From contig CM074804.1 in NCBI GenBank assembly GCA_037447605.1, forward strand, positions 4,099,243 through 4,163,242: a stretch of 64,000 bases of DNA. Direction: 5' to 3'. The notes under the pieces were generated by a model, which searched no databases, was not told where the DNA came from, and saw nothing but the letters and a program-made list of their open reading frames with translations. The DNA comes from Zygnema circumcarinatum (Eukaryota > Streptophyta > Zygnematophyceae > Zygnematales > Zygnemataceae). Positions 1-13,527 of this stretch are shown piece after piece. Each line of letters starts with the position of its first letter. The stretch's first letter is position 1. The translations under genes were made by a program, and so were the position numbers.

Positions 1-3000
1 TCATTATGATCTCGCTCTTCAACTCGCTTAGCCTTCATAGGAGCTGCTTCGTCCACGATGCCTTCCCGGAAGGCCTTCTCCATGGCTTTCGCTGTACCCG
101 CAGGCTCCATACTAATACCTCCTGATTCCACCTGGCAAGGAGCTGCGTCTGCCAGTCTCAATTTCTCTACAGAATTATCTGAATAGCACTCCACTGAGTC
201 GACTACAATTGACGTTTCCTCCATTTTCGAATCTAACCGATCAATATATTTGTCAGCTTCAAGGGAATTTAAATGCATCGTCTCGCCTCCAGAAGGCTGC
301 TCCCATGTCTGCCTCTCCTTCAAAACGTGCTCCTCCACAGGGCCCGCCATACTGCCCTCTGCGTTCAGCTCTGACTCTCTGCTCGCTCCCCTTTGCTCTT
401 TGCTTTCGCCCGTTCCGCGACCCACAACAGTCAACGAATCAACTTCCACAGTTTCAAAATCCTCCGAGCAAAGCTCAGAAGGGGAACCCACAGCTTTTTC
501 TGGGAATACAGGAGGCCATACGGTAATTGTACCTCCTTGAGAGGGCCTTGTAAACACGTCCGGCTGACTAACAAACTCCACTTGAGCCCAGTCTGAAGGG
601 AGGTCTACAGGCTTGACATCTAGTCCATATACACGGTCGAATGAGGATAAGGTGTTAGAACTTAAGTCCATATGCGGTCCAGAGAAAAACCCAGTTTCAG
701 AGGGAGTAGCACTATCAGCCGGTGAAGGGGCCATCTCTCCAAAAATGACAACCGGTCGATTACCCGAAAGGGTACTCGCGGGCACCCTCTCTCTCTCATA
801 CACTGTAGAGCTTCCTCTGACATCAAAGTCATCATCATCATCCTCCCCCTCAACGGGTGTTCCGGAGCTTTTGATCCCCATGAGTGTAGCTGCATCATTT
901 GAAGCCTTGTTACTTCCATCAAGAAAAGCCCTTGGAGCATTTGCGAAGAGGTCGATTGGAACAACTTCCGGCTGCTCTGCTGGTCGCTGAACCCCACCTG
1001 TACCTGCAGCCTGTTGGATGGAGCCTGAGGGGTTCAAGTAATGCTCCATAACTGAGAAGGAAAAGGAAGGCCTTTGGGTGTTCACATGATCAGATAGCGT
1101 CGCAGACGATCCCTGAGAGTCTGCTGATGTGGGCGCGTCTGTGAATTCGAGAACCATAGGCTCTGACAAAAACCCGACAGAATTAGCATTTGCTGCAGCT
1201 TCTTTACCAGAAGGATGAAATGGGAACCACGTGCCTCCTCCTCCAGTCACGCCATCCCTGCATGCACAAAAAAAATGTGTCGTCTTTATGGTCAAAATTC
1301 GCGGACAACCAAGCCATTTAAGGTACAAAGAGAGAAAGTGCTAAAATTTTAAAGGAACCAGTGCCAAAGTAAAGAACTAGGCGACGCCCAATTGGTGTTC
1401 AATTTCAATCACTGCGTGACCGATCTATACTCAAACGCACATGCTACATTACACGATGAAGTAACGACACACGACTTAGACACAAAGGCAGACCTCAAAA
1501 GGCAAGATATCGAGAAGCCCCTTACAGACTTAAACTTTGTATTCTTTACAGCATTAGAGACATACACAGTGAGTGTGCACCCATCACTTTCACACAAATG
1601 CAAAATGGGGTTGAGACATGCGAAAATACACGTGGATCTCGTAAAAAACAGTCACTCATATGCATAGAGTTCCATGCAGCAACTGTTGCTGCCGCTGCAT
1701 AACTGCTGATTAGTTCTAATAGCATATTGTTGGGCATCCAGGGTGTCACCCTCACCAATACGAGGTAAAGATACTTACTCTGTACCAGTGCTGCCAGGCT
1801 TAGTGACGACAGTGCTACTTTCTCCCTGAACAGGAGCCACTGGAGCACTTGTCGACATGGGTTTGCTTGTTTCGCTGTCTTCTTCATCACTGAGATAAAA
1901 TAGGAGATAAGAAAAATCCTTGTCAGAAAGTTAGCAAGGGCTCGAACAAGAGAAAGTCTAAATGTGGTGCGAAATCTTCAACGCAATTGCAAGAAAATCC
2001 AAAGGAAAGCTGCGGAAGGATCCACTGCAGCGTTTTCGGTCGAGCACAATCTGGACTGCTGTAGCATTGGTGATCTGCTAGACGAATTGGATAAGTTTAT
2101 GAAAAGAAATATGTGAAGCCAAAAACAGCAAAACTATTCTTCAGTCAAACAAGGGCGGCTCTCCTCTCTGGGCACATGGCAGTGCAGCTGACCTGTCATT
2201 ATCTTCAGAAACTCGTAAGCCGCCCATGGCTCTCTCTGCCCCTTCATACTGCACAACCAGAAATAAACAAGTGGCCACTGTAAGCTTGAATAGGGCTTCC
2301 CAGACTCCACAAAGCGACACTTCCAATTACACAACATAACGAACAGGTGATAAAGGACGAGGGAATAATGTCATGAATATCGTCAAATGCGGCCGTGATG
2401 TATCCCAGTAAGCGAAGAGATAAAGTGGAGTATGAAGAAAGACTTTTCTCGCGTGTGGAAGTGAGAATGGTGAAGTCGGTCAGGAATTCCCACCATTTCC
2501 AGTGCCTCTAAATTTGGTCAATCAGATGGTAGAAAATCAAATGTTTGTCAAGACCGCAGGTACTTTTTTTCTCATTATCTAACCCTCAAAACAAAAGATA
2601 GATTTATTTGACCTGCCTTCACTTTCTGGAGATTTGCAATTTACCTCAGCATCCACTTCGTCCGCATCCAGCATTCCATATCGATGAAACTCCCGTGGGA
2701 GATTGCTCGCCAATGAGATTGTGGAGATATCAAAGTCAGGACCATTTCTGACATCCTCCTCATCGCTATCTCCAGGCCGCTCATCCACTGATGCAGGTCT
2801 CCTGTTCACTCGCACGAAAACGAAAAGTTCAACAGGGCACATCTAAGGTCTCTTCTCCACTCTCTGATCCTTGGCTGCTTACTTTAGTTGGACCTACTAA
2901 GACACACGCCTTCCACTTCAGACTGGCTAAGGGAAGGGAAAGAGCCACAAAGGCAACACCTGTGAGCCTCCCTATTTTACTGTTGGGAACAACCCCATAC

Positions 3001-6000
3001 GAAGAAATACTCACCCACACGTCCAGTGGTACACATTCTCTAGTTGGTTACGCTTCTGAAGGACGCTTGCTTGCCACTGAGCCCATTTCTTGTTCTCCTG
3101 CGGAACGCACGAAACCCCCAAAATGCACAGTTGAAATACAACGATTAAGACAGATGTGAAGTGGCCGCATAAAAATGGCAATTGAAAAATATGGCGCTGT
3201 TTCAGAGTAAGCTGAAAAGTTCACATCCACTACCTGACGTCATAGAACAGCCGAAGCACCCTAAAAATCCTCCTACTGTTAACTGGCATGTGTCAGCCAG
3301 CAAGTATCAACATTCTTGGTTTTCTTGTGAAGCATTGCATGCTCTCACCTGCAAGTGCGCATCGACCTGGGAACTGCTTGAAGCCATCTGCAGGAGCTTG
3401 TTTGACATGCGTGTGACGTGACCCATGTAGCCGCACCGTGAAGGGCTTCGTATTGTCTCTGCTCTCGGCTGCAATACACATCAAGAGACCAGTATATCCT
3501 AATTAAAGTTACCCAATGACTGAGCAAGGAATCACAAATGGAAACCCCAGTGCTGAATTATTGATAGACCCATTGTTACACACTGATCTGAAGAAAGCTT
3601 CTGCTTAACATTGCCTGAACATGCAGTCCGTCGGTGCTTGGAACCAATCAGAATGGTAAAGCAGCAGCCTGTTTCCTGAAGCGTCGGAGGTTTTGAGGGC
3701 TTCGTGACTGCTTTGTTTATTTTTGTTTACTTTGACTTTTTTGCTTCTTCGTGACTCACCTCAGGTCGGGTGTCGGGGGCATCCGGTTGATTGTCTGCTT
3801 GCAGCAGACGATCCACGAGATTGCATTCATCAAGAAGATGATCAATAAGAGATGAGCTGTTGCTATCCAAGCACGAATTTACAATGCTTTCCACATGGTG
3901 GTGAAGCATATTGTTGAACGGAAATCTGCAAACAGCGAACATAACTCGTTTGATTCTTTCAGCGGCAATTCTTGCATTCACAAAACGAGCTTCTCAACTA
4001 GACACCCGGACACGATCATGAATGGATCGAGAGTATCAAAACTTGCAACCAGTGAAGGTTATGCAAGTAGACCACAGGTCTTCGCTTTGTAAAAAAGAAG
4101 AGGAGAAGTAGCTCGAAGGTAATCCAGATCACAACCTCAGCACTTCAATCAGATTAAACCTCTACAGAGCAAAGCAAAGCATGACTTTATCAAAAAATGG
4201 GTAAAAAAGGCCACTGGATGAAAGGTTCATTAACCTGAAAAAAAGATCAAGGGCAACTCGTATTGCGCCGAGGCCAATGAGCTCGGCTCGTGCCACATCA
4301 CTGTTTGTGCGGAGCAGCACACCAATGAACTCCACAACCTGCCTCCATATGGCGTTTTATCGAACGTGTAAGAGTGAACAAAAAAACAAAGTGGTGCCAC
4401 ATATGTGTCTGACAAATTGTATGAAACTATGAAGCAGAACTCAATTTCACCACCAATAGAGCAGAAACCGTAACATCTGGCATGTCAAATGAATGTGAAA
4501 AACCGCACTCATGAACACTACAACAAAGGTAACAACCGTCCAGTGTAGAGAATGGTCAATACCTTCAAACGATGGATGCCGAGAGGTGGCCTCAGCTCAC
4601 CATATGTCGTGGGAAGGGTGGTTTCCTCTCCAGATAGATCCAAAAGTGAAAGCAGATCACCTGCTAACAGAAACAAGTTGAGATTCAGAAGCTGCAATTG
4701 ACGCGACACAAGCACAGAAAAACAACAATTATGGCAAGCTTACAATATGTGGGAATTGGCTCTCTTGAAATCGCCCAAGATAAAAATGCAATCCCTCAAA
4801 ATAAGGTTTCACACTAGGTATTAAAATTATCCCAGTTGTAGAATAAGTATATTCCAATTCAAAAGAGGAAGGGAATCCTCAAAGAGAAAGTTTTAAAACC
4901 AGCAGTGAAAGCCTAATGGTTCACACGATAACAGGGTATAAATACGATGCAGAACCACAGTTTCCAAACTATTAGCAAGCCTCCAATTTCCCCACCAGCC
5001 TGGAAGAGGGAACCGCATCTAAGTGGGCCCAAAGACGCCAATGACATGGTCCAATGAGAACAGGCTATAGTGAGCAGATGGTGACTTCTGCCGAGTCCGA
5101 GCGTCTGCCTGCTCAGCCCGCTCTGCATCTCTGAACTCCTCCATCACTAATCACGCGTTTCATCCAGCTCCTCACCTAAACGCTGAAGCACTCCATCCAA
5201 AGTCTCTGGATTGGCCGCTTGGAGAGAATGATGAATTCCTCGAGCTGCATTGGCTGCTGCTGCATTGGCGGCACGTTTTGGGTCCAAAAGAGTAATGCAC
5301 ACAGAAAGTGAATGTATAACACCCGTTTTCGATCGAGGAATTTCTAAAACATGTTGAAACAGGCCGTCTATGTATCTGCACAACACCAGTTCAAGTTGTA
5401 GACCAAGAGTCGGTGATTTTGCGGAATCATGAACATACCTCCAAGATCCAAAACGACCATGACTATGATGAACCATACAAGGAGAAAGGTCCACTGGGAG
5501 TGTAGCCAGTAAAAGCCTGAAGCAGGGAATGTGTGCAACCAATACTCGGGATTTCCTCACGCATAGCCTCACCTGTACACCGTCACGCGCTGAACCTTAC
5601 CTGTACAAATCTGCAGCGACCCTAAGGTGTTGACAGCCAAGGCCTCACAAAAGAACTTATTTTTCTAGCTTCTTCAAACGCTAGACTATAAATGCACCTT
5701 GCAGATCCAGATACTTCAACGGAACTCGACTACCAAAGTACTCGACCTCCATATTTCTGCATCTTTACCACAGCCATTGAGTTCATTCTTCAACGCCTCA
5801 TAGCCTGAACTACTCTGCGGCCACCAACTTCATGCGTTTCCTTCTCTAGTGAGCTTTCGTGGTAGTACTCAATCGGTTACTATCCAACATGCAGATACAT
5901 GTCAGGGTCTCCATCTTAACAGACAAGGTGGAGACGAATCTTGCGTGTTAAACAGAAAATCAGAAATTATAATTACGGTGCTGTATAATTCAGATAGCTT

Positions 6001-9000
6001 TTGTCATGTGAAGGTAGTGGGTTTAGGGCCGCCGATTAAAGTTTAGCCAATGAGAATCCAGCTTGTGCATTCTAGCCTGCATTTGGCAACACGTAGTAAA
6101 ACGAGTGATAATGGACACCTATAGAACTGTTATTTTCAACATTCAGTCTGCCGAAAGCAACACCTTTGTTGTTGCCAAGGGAGGTTCCTGACAATTGCTG
6201 TCTTTGCGCTTCACGCATGCTGCTATCCACTTTTGGCCGCCAAAAGTTATGATTTGACTTGTCAGGCACCAGTATTGTAGGCAGCGGGAAATCATCACTT
6301 CTGAAAACTGTATCAATTACACTCCTAAAAACCTAACAGAAACTGCTTTCCCAAGCGATCGGGCCAAAAAAGGCCTTAAAAAAACAATCAAGTCAGGTGA
6401 AATATGGACAACTACAGGCCTGCTTGTACACTTCAGTTCAGAAAATTGCTCACACTTCAAACAGGAGTCCCTGCCATCTATAATCGCAAATAAGGAAGAT
6501 ACAAGAAGGAGCAAATTTGTGATGGCCATTGAGTAAACTGAAGGATAAGAAAACTCTACTCACTTTGGACTGGAGAGCTGCGAAGCTAGGGCTGAAGGAG
6601 CTGTCCTCGCCACAGCACACAAGGTTTCAGCGGCATTGGCATGCTCATCTGCAGAATACTGCCCCCATACGGCAAATATCACTGCCAGAGCTTCAGCAGC
6701 ATTGGCAGGCTCAGTCCTGAAAACTGAATACAAAGAGATGGAGGGTTGCTGAAACTGACTCCATTACTAGATAAGCAATTGCTAGTTTTCAAGCTCATAT
6801 GATCTGTTTAACCCTTTCTCAAAGCTTCCTTAGAAACGGATTTTGGATGGCATGCAGGGCAGTAAAACATGTGTGTGCCAGCAATAGATCCAATGTAACA
6901 CAATATGACCAACGGAGACAATGGTCTTGGACTAAAATAGGCTGCTGTAAGAATACGTTCAGTTCATATCTCCTAGACTGTATAGTTACGATCTTTCTAG
7001 TGCAATCTTTCTATGTTCAATGGATGTGGCATCCTCCCACAGTGTAATGACTACCTCCACTTCTGAATCCCTGTTCAGCACTCGCATCCTCAAAGCTTTT
7101 GCATGCATGGGTAAATAACCAAAGGATTTCATTCCCAGCTACATGGCAGTAAGTGCTTCAATGACACGTTTTGAGCCTGAGCGGAAATGGCATCTTGAAA
7201 TGACCATAATTCCAGCTCGTCTACATACATTCTGCAATGGTTCCAGATTGCCACTTCCTGCTCACCTGGGAGCCCAAGCGATCGACTAACATGTCCAGCA
7301 AATTGGTGTTACCAAGCCACTGAACCGCATCTGCGTGATACATAAGAATCTGAGCATCAGCTCCGACCAGTTTCAATAGGACCTGCAACAGCACGAGAAC
7401 GAGAAATACGCCATCAGCATGCTGCAGCCATCTGTCCAACACTTGCAGACATATGAAGAGCCTGGAAAGGAGCAAAGCAATATCTCGGTGTTCAGAATTC
7501 AAGGACGCACCTCCATGATGGAAGTGATGCCAATAAGGTCAACCAACTTCTTTAAAATATCTTGATGGGCCTGCAAAGTCAATCCGATTCATGTGAGATG
7601 AGATCCTCTGTCCCCTCGCCATGTTCATACTGTAGTAGTCTATCAATTCGCATCCCTTGGAATCAGAGTGTTCTGAAAGGTGTTTCAATTAATCTTCATC
7701 CCTAAAGAGACTGATTTTTTCTCACTAAAATCAACACATACCTCAAGATATGCCATCATATCCGGTGTTCTGCGCACAAGTAGACAAATGACAACCTGTC
7801 CAACAACAAACCATGCGCTTTTGTCAATTTCAAATTCAGTTCACTTTGCTAATTTCGAGCCTCTTGCGAAACATGCTACTGACAACAAACAAGTCCCCCC
7901 TATTGTACAAGCACCACCCTGGCAGTCGCCCTTGCCACCTAAAAAAAAATTGGTTCGTCCACAACACTAATCAAGCCTCCATACGTGCAGAATGCACGAC
8001 TGACAAGTTCATCAATTATGCCAGTGCTTCAGCTGGCAAGGACATCGTTACATGGATTCCCAGAACTAACGGGCACCGTATAGAGATGAAAGCCATTGCT
8101 GGAATGGACATGTTGGCACAAATACTCCCACCCACCTTGCTAAAGTAGCCTGCCAAAAGATTTGGATGTGGCTTCTTTGGGTCCAAAAATGAGAGAAGAA
8201 GCTCCATTGCCTGAAGATAGCCCCATCCTCTGATTAGCCAGTCAGGTTCATCAGCACAGCAAATGTTTCAGACATTTATTGGACTAAGGCCACGAAAACC
8301 TTGACCAGATTGTCAGTTTCCATGGATCCAAATCTGCCAGCACTCTGCCTTCATCAGAAGTTCTCCAGAAAGATGCAAATCTGGGGATGAACGCAAGTAC
8401 AAGAGCCGAATTCTGAGCTTTCTGGGGGTTGAATGGTAGAACCTCCTTGAGCAAGCTACTAAACACGGAAACTTCATAGATAAGTGTTTGGCCAGCGTCA
8501 CATTTATTGCAGTCGCTGAGTCAAAAAGCAAATAGGCTAGCCGCCAAACAAACCTCCGGATCCTCGAGAAGGGTGTTGAATATTTGCTCAATTTCGCACG
8601 TAAAAACTTCACAGGAGACAAAGGGGTACCTGTCATATGCGAAACATCATACGAAGTTAAGAGTTGGGCACTTCGGCCTTCATACTAAAGCAGAGAAGCT
8701 CCAACTTAGTAATTTTTACAGAGGGACGAAGGAAAAAATGGGACGACTGCCATTCAAAACTCTCTCCGGATCCCGCTTCACTTTTTGAACCACGGAAAGA
8801 ACTAAGAATAGCTTCTAGCTTTCTTAAGTGCATTTCAATCATGCTCTTGGTAGCTAGGGATCAATCTCGTTCATACTTGAATAAACGGCGGTCGTCCGCA
8901 TCTGGTGGAGGCTCTTCAACAACATAACGCACCAGCTGTATCACTTGTGGCCTTCCTCGTAAACTGGCAGATCAACATTTACATCCAAGGAATTGGTAAA

Positions 9001-10403
9001 TAGACTATCCTAATGGCCCCAATGAAGAGGACAGAGACGCTTGAACAAACGAGTCACTGGGCTAGACGAGTTCGTAGGCAAGATAAGTACAACAGCTACA
9101 TCAATGCTGCTGCAGATCATTCAGCACTGGAAAAAAAAAAAAACTCTATGTAAGATATGAATCCGTTTTGGAACGGACAAGCAGAGAGGACGGTAGTCTT
9201 TCGGCGAGTATAGGCCGTCAAAGCAAGTCAATTTTCTCCATGTACAGTCTAACGAAAGGAGAGTATAGCATCTAAGAACTCTCATGCAAAGTGAAGAAAA
9301 GGGATTGTGAAAACGTACAACTGCACCAGCCGATGACTGAGCGACTTGCATTCTTGAATAAGGTCATCTTCATCTAATAACTCCTCTAAAGTAAAGCTGC
9401 TTTTGTCCAAAATGAGGTCCACCTGGCAAAATAAGGTTCAGGCAATGTGACCAGATTAAATAAAGCAGAACCACTCTGAAAGTGAATATCAGAATCACTA
9501 AAAGTTCGGAGCAAAGTAGCATCTGTGCAGCATTCAACTATTCATTCTGCACCGCACATCACTACTGTGCGGTGAAGCCAAATTTTAAGATCTATCAACA
9601 TAAGTCTTTAAAGTTGAAGAAGTACCAAACATGGTTGGTGAAGTTCTTTGAAGAACCACCAAGCAGACTTAACAAGATAACATATTTCTCAGAACTTTCT
9701 CAGAGCTTTCAGAGGAGAGATTCTTGATTCACTAATCTTGGAAGGGGTAAATGCAATGAAAAGGCCAGAAACTCTGATGTGCAACAGATCCAAAAGCAAA
9801 GGAACAATGCCATCAAAATGTGTAGTAACTCGCAGTCCACAATCAAAGCATAACTTAGAAATACATCGTCATGTATAAGGTACTTAGATTCCGTCCATAT
9901 CAGTGGATTCTTCCCATAATTAAACACGAGACACAGGATACACTCACAAAGGAGAAGAAATCTCCAAATTTCCTCAGCTGAACGACTAGATATCATTCAT
10001 GGTCCAAACTTGCAACTGCCCTTCGGCTGAGCCAGGTTCGGAACTAAAATTCCCAGGTTTTCAAGGACGGTACATGACGAGAGCTCTGAAATTGTATCAG
10101 CTGTCTGAGATAAGAGATTCAAGATAGCGGAATCTCTCGGAAACGCATTACAGAAAGGAGAGATTCTTGAGCTCGACCTAATTATAAGAATTGTCGAATC
10201 CCAAATGCAGTAAAAACCTGTAAAAGCAACGCTATTGCTAATCCCAGTGCCCTGGTCTTGCACATGCAGTCCCTGTCAACCCTAAACTTGATCGATTCTA
10301 TAAATTTGATTCACTCAGGACGAGCTTCCGACTGGACTCCCTCCATCCCAGTGACCAACCGTACCGGAGACGTTGCTGCAAGGCCACTGACACGCCAGAA
10401 CAT
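1..10403 (-). CDS. PP6 regulatory subunit (SAPS domain), 3' end beyond window
   Basis: SAPS proteins bind the PP6/Sit4-type phosphatase catalytic subunit and direct it to substrates. Nineteen exons join in phase: 10403-10365, 9422-9319, 8963-8877, 8629-8554, 8210-8136, 7795-7742, 7570-7511, 7382-7266, 6658-6564, 5375-5176, 4660-4563, 4338-4235, 3925-3760, 3468-3349, 3097-3015, 2801-2645, 2248-2193, 1889-1779, 1257-1 (about 1,020 codons). The start reads MFWRVSGLAATSP, followed by the SAPS hallmarks FTLEELLDEDDLIQECKSL, NLLAGYFSK, LPTTYGELRPPLGIHRLK, LLDECNLV and GHVTRMSNKLLQ, in the order known from plant family members. The last visible exon is acidic, low-complexity and still open at the window edge. 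It contains an apparent single-base frameshift near 763: the upstream frame meets TAA, and the next frame is then open for over 700 bases. The family call is very secure. The exact C-terminus is unknown. Confidence 0.93.
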
Positions 10404-12503
10404 GGCTGCGGCAGAAACTCAACCTCCACCACTCCTCCCTGTTCGTGAACCTGCACTCCCCCTCCTCTCACCACCCCTCTCCCTCTCTCCCACCTTCCTG
10501 TTCCTTTCCACTTATCTTGCACCTGTGCGCTGCAGCCTCCCGTCCTTCCTCTCCCAACCCCTCTCCTTCCCCCCCTCCTCTCCCACTCCCCTCTCCCCAC
10601 TCCCTTCCTCCGTCCCTGACAGCAGGAGGAGAATTAGGGCAAACTGTCGCTGCAGCGCGGTTTTAAATCGTAGGACGGGAGGGGGCCGGCCAGCAGCAGG
10701 AAGAGGGTAGGCCGGCCGGGCGGGACCAGACAGACACTGCCGGACGGGGCTCCGTCCGTCCGTCCGTCCGTCCGTACTGGGAAGGGTGGGAGGGAGGGAG
10801 GGCAGGCGGGCCGCCCGTGTGAACATGTCCCTTCTTTCGTCGCTGTCCCACGGGGACACGTGTGAATGGCCTTCGCGTCAGCAGCAGCAAACAGTCGACA
10901 CGTGCGAGTGGGCATAGAGTACTGTACGTACGTGGACACCGGCAGGGTACGGTTGCCGTACATGTGACGTGACCGTGGGAACGCCCTGGGACTGTACGGA
11001 CGAACGGGGCCAGGCCGGGCCGGGGCCGGGGCTGGAACTGACCGTTGCGCGCGGTCCCCACCTGACTGCCGCTGCAGGGAGTGGTTTGACTGACTGCTTT
11101 ATGACTGACTGACTGACTGACTGCTGACTGCTGACTGACTAAACAGTGAGTGGCAGGAGGGCCCGTCCCATGCGGGTTGTTGCTTGCTTTAGGTTTCGAA
11201 GGCCAGCCAGGAAGGCCAGAAAAATACTTATCTGGGACAGCCCTGTCAGCGAGGCGTAGTCAGTCATGAGGCAACTAGGACCTTCCGGTCGGAAGCACAG
11301 CTAACCTATGACGATAGTGCAGCCGGTATTTTGAGGGGCATGTGTGAATGGATGGATGCGTCAAGTGAAGAAAGCACTTTGTGAATATTGACGGCGCTCA
11401 AAGGTGCGAGGAAGAAGTGGGCAAGAAAGGAGGGAGACGAGAGGCAGAGAAGAGTGCCAACGAGAGAAAGGGAGCTGCTTGACAACGGCGCTTAGCCCGA
11501 AGTTTCGTTGCTTGCACAACATGCCGTCGTCCACCATCTCCAAAGACTCCTAAATCGTATCAAACATCAGAAAGTCCCACCACTGCCCTCAAGAGGGGAG
11601 CCTTCAGACCCAAAAAAACAAAAACCGGGGTTAAAGAGGTAAACAGTTCGCGCATAACACTAACCTTCTCGTTTGTCAAATTTCCACAGCCTTCCTAAAG
11701 CCCTTACATTACTGCCACTTTAAAACAGCTTAGCTCCTCGCCAGTTGCCCTACATTTACATGACCAGAACGAAATTTCCTTAGCAGGAGGGTGCACAATT
11801 GTTTGTCCTTTGAAAATTGTTTTGCGGGGGAGCACTACTTAAAGAATGATTCTTTTCCTGATGAAGGTTTCCAGCTTTACTCTTGACGAGGGAGTCCTGC
11901 ACCCATGCAAACGAATGACAGTAAAATGAAAAGATAGAAATTTGACACAGAAACCCAGTAAAGGAAATAAAGTCGTGTGCAGTTGATCTATTCTGACCGC
12001 TGATTAATATTGAAAAGACAATCCTGAAATCCAAGGATGAGAGGACCACGACCTATGATGTGTTCATGATTGATCTCGATCCCTCTAAGGCTAACGTTTT
12101 TCTTGAAACTGAATTCTGACAACTTCCCAAAGTCTATGGTCGCTACTTAGAGGGTTCCATTTCCAGACGACTCCTTGTTCATGGCTACCTTGCATTGTCG
12201 AAAGACATTCGCTCAGACTCCAACATTAACAGATCTCCAGAACTCTGCAACTATTCCTACATTTCATAGAGTACGATGATTCACTGCGCATGCGCAGCAA
12301 ATGGGTTCACTTGTCGGAGATGACGAAGGGTGGAGAAAATTCTATTCAAACATGTCATCCATATGCGCTATTTTACATGGGAGGTTACTCGCTGGTATTG
12401 ATTGCATATTTCAATGTCTTTCAAAAACTTCTGAGCTGGTGTCAACGAGTATCACCTCCCTCACAGGCCCGACGACTAATTGCATGCAGCCACCAGACAC
12501 ATG
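10404..12503. other. Intergenic spacer upstream of the SAPS gene
   Basis: I see no gene here. Next to the SAPS start lies a CT-rich tract (about 10425-10620), a likely promoter/leader. It is followed by GC-rich sequence with a CCGT tetranucleotide array (10752-10775), GGGA repeats (about 10787-10803), a GTAC-rich stretch (10920-10990) and a GACT array (about 11101-11142). From 11200 to 12500 the sequence is AT-richer, without recognisable elements, and would include the 3' flank of the next minus-strand gene. Confidence 0.6.
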
Positions 12504-13527
12504 TCAGGAACCTGACAGAAGACCAAAAAGCAAGACCAAGGCTCTTTTGAACACTCGGTTCGGAGTATGACCTCCATATCGCCGTCTATTTTGTGCGGCT
12601 GTCTCCTCCAGCATCTTCTCCAGATCTGCGGAAGCCTTCTCCTCCCATTTCACGAGTGCATTGCCAGCCCAAACTCCGAGGCCCATGCCTAGCACATGCT
12701 CCCAAGGGTCTGCCACACAGAAACGCGGATGAAAAATGTCCTCGATTTCATCGCAACCGCAACCTGACGCTTTTGTGAAACATAGAGGCTTTCAGAGGTA
12801 AAATTTAGCAGCAGCAGGAGTAGAGAGTTAATTACATATCATCGAGACATAATGGGGCTCCACTGTTAGTCGGACTCTGCAAATGAACAAGTCCTCTCGT
12901 CCGTAATCGCTAGATTTTACAACTCCGATTTCTAGAGTAAATATAGTCACCAAATTGAAACTAACTAGCCAATGTTCTATGCTTGCAGATACAGCCGAAT
13001 GAGCGGGTTTCATGGCAGCAGTAGTCTGTAAACAGAAACAAAATGCTGGCAGATCTTCAGGCTATCCAATATCACTATGTATTAATAGAGATAATGCACT
13101 GAATACTGTGAGAAAACGTCGGCTACGAACTTTCGGTCATCAACCGACAAAAAACGCCAGGAGAGCATCTGATGTTGAAGGAAAAACGCCAGAGGAGTTA
13201 AGGAAGGTCCCTTTCATTCTAGCCGATATTGTTCTATCCAATGCACCACAAACGCAGTAGGGCCATAGAGTGCTTCAAAGCCTGAAGGACCTACGAGTTG
13301 CAGTAGCCCTAAGGAACCCTAAGTGTCCGAATCGGCCCTTACCTAGGGAAGCCTGAACACCCAACCGAACCCTAAGACTAAAAAGACTAAAAAACACAGA
13401 GCTTGAATGAGAAGAGTGACCAGCAGGACAACATACGGCGCATGAGAGGCAGCTTCCTGACGGCGTTGCTGTACAGCTGGCAGCTGAGTCCGAACGCTGC
13501 TCCGATGAGCGTCGCTGTGGAAACCAT
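12504..13527 (-). CDS. Small mitochondrial membrane protein, plant complex I-associated type (98 aa)
   Basis: Two exons, 13527-13437 and 12709-12504, join in phase 1 to give a 98-residue protein. The first exon encodes a hydrophobic N-terminus (MVSTATLIGAAFGL) and then YSNAVRKLPLMR. The join completes MRHPWEHVLGMGLGVW, followed by a charged helix (VKWEEKASADLEKMLEETAA) and a C-terminal hydrophobic end. From memory, the RKLPxMRHPWEHVxGMGLG signature belongs to a conserved plant family of about 100 residues associated with respiratory complex I. I could not check which subunit name applies. The gene sits head-to-head with the plus-strand gene beyond 13900, across a GC-rich spacer. Exon structure is very likely right; the functional name is inference. 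Confidence 0.8.

Noticed and set aside
1392-1667. 91-codon plus-strand frame near the left edge
   Set aside because: Lies in the SAPS intron between 1779 and 1257 on the opposite strand; no features.
4913-5155. Possible SAPS exon between 5176 and 4660
   Set aside because: The join 5176/4660 (LQRL|GDLLSLL) already matches the family exactly, and inserted sequence would break it.
8284-8466. Possible SAPS exon (VFSSLLKEVLPFNPQ...)
   Set aside because: It looks attractive, but exon 4 (ending LLEDPE) joins directly in phase to AMELLLSFLDPKKPHP at 8210, matching the family; this frame lies in the intron.
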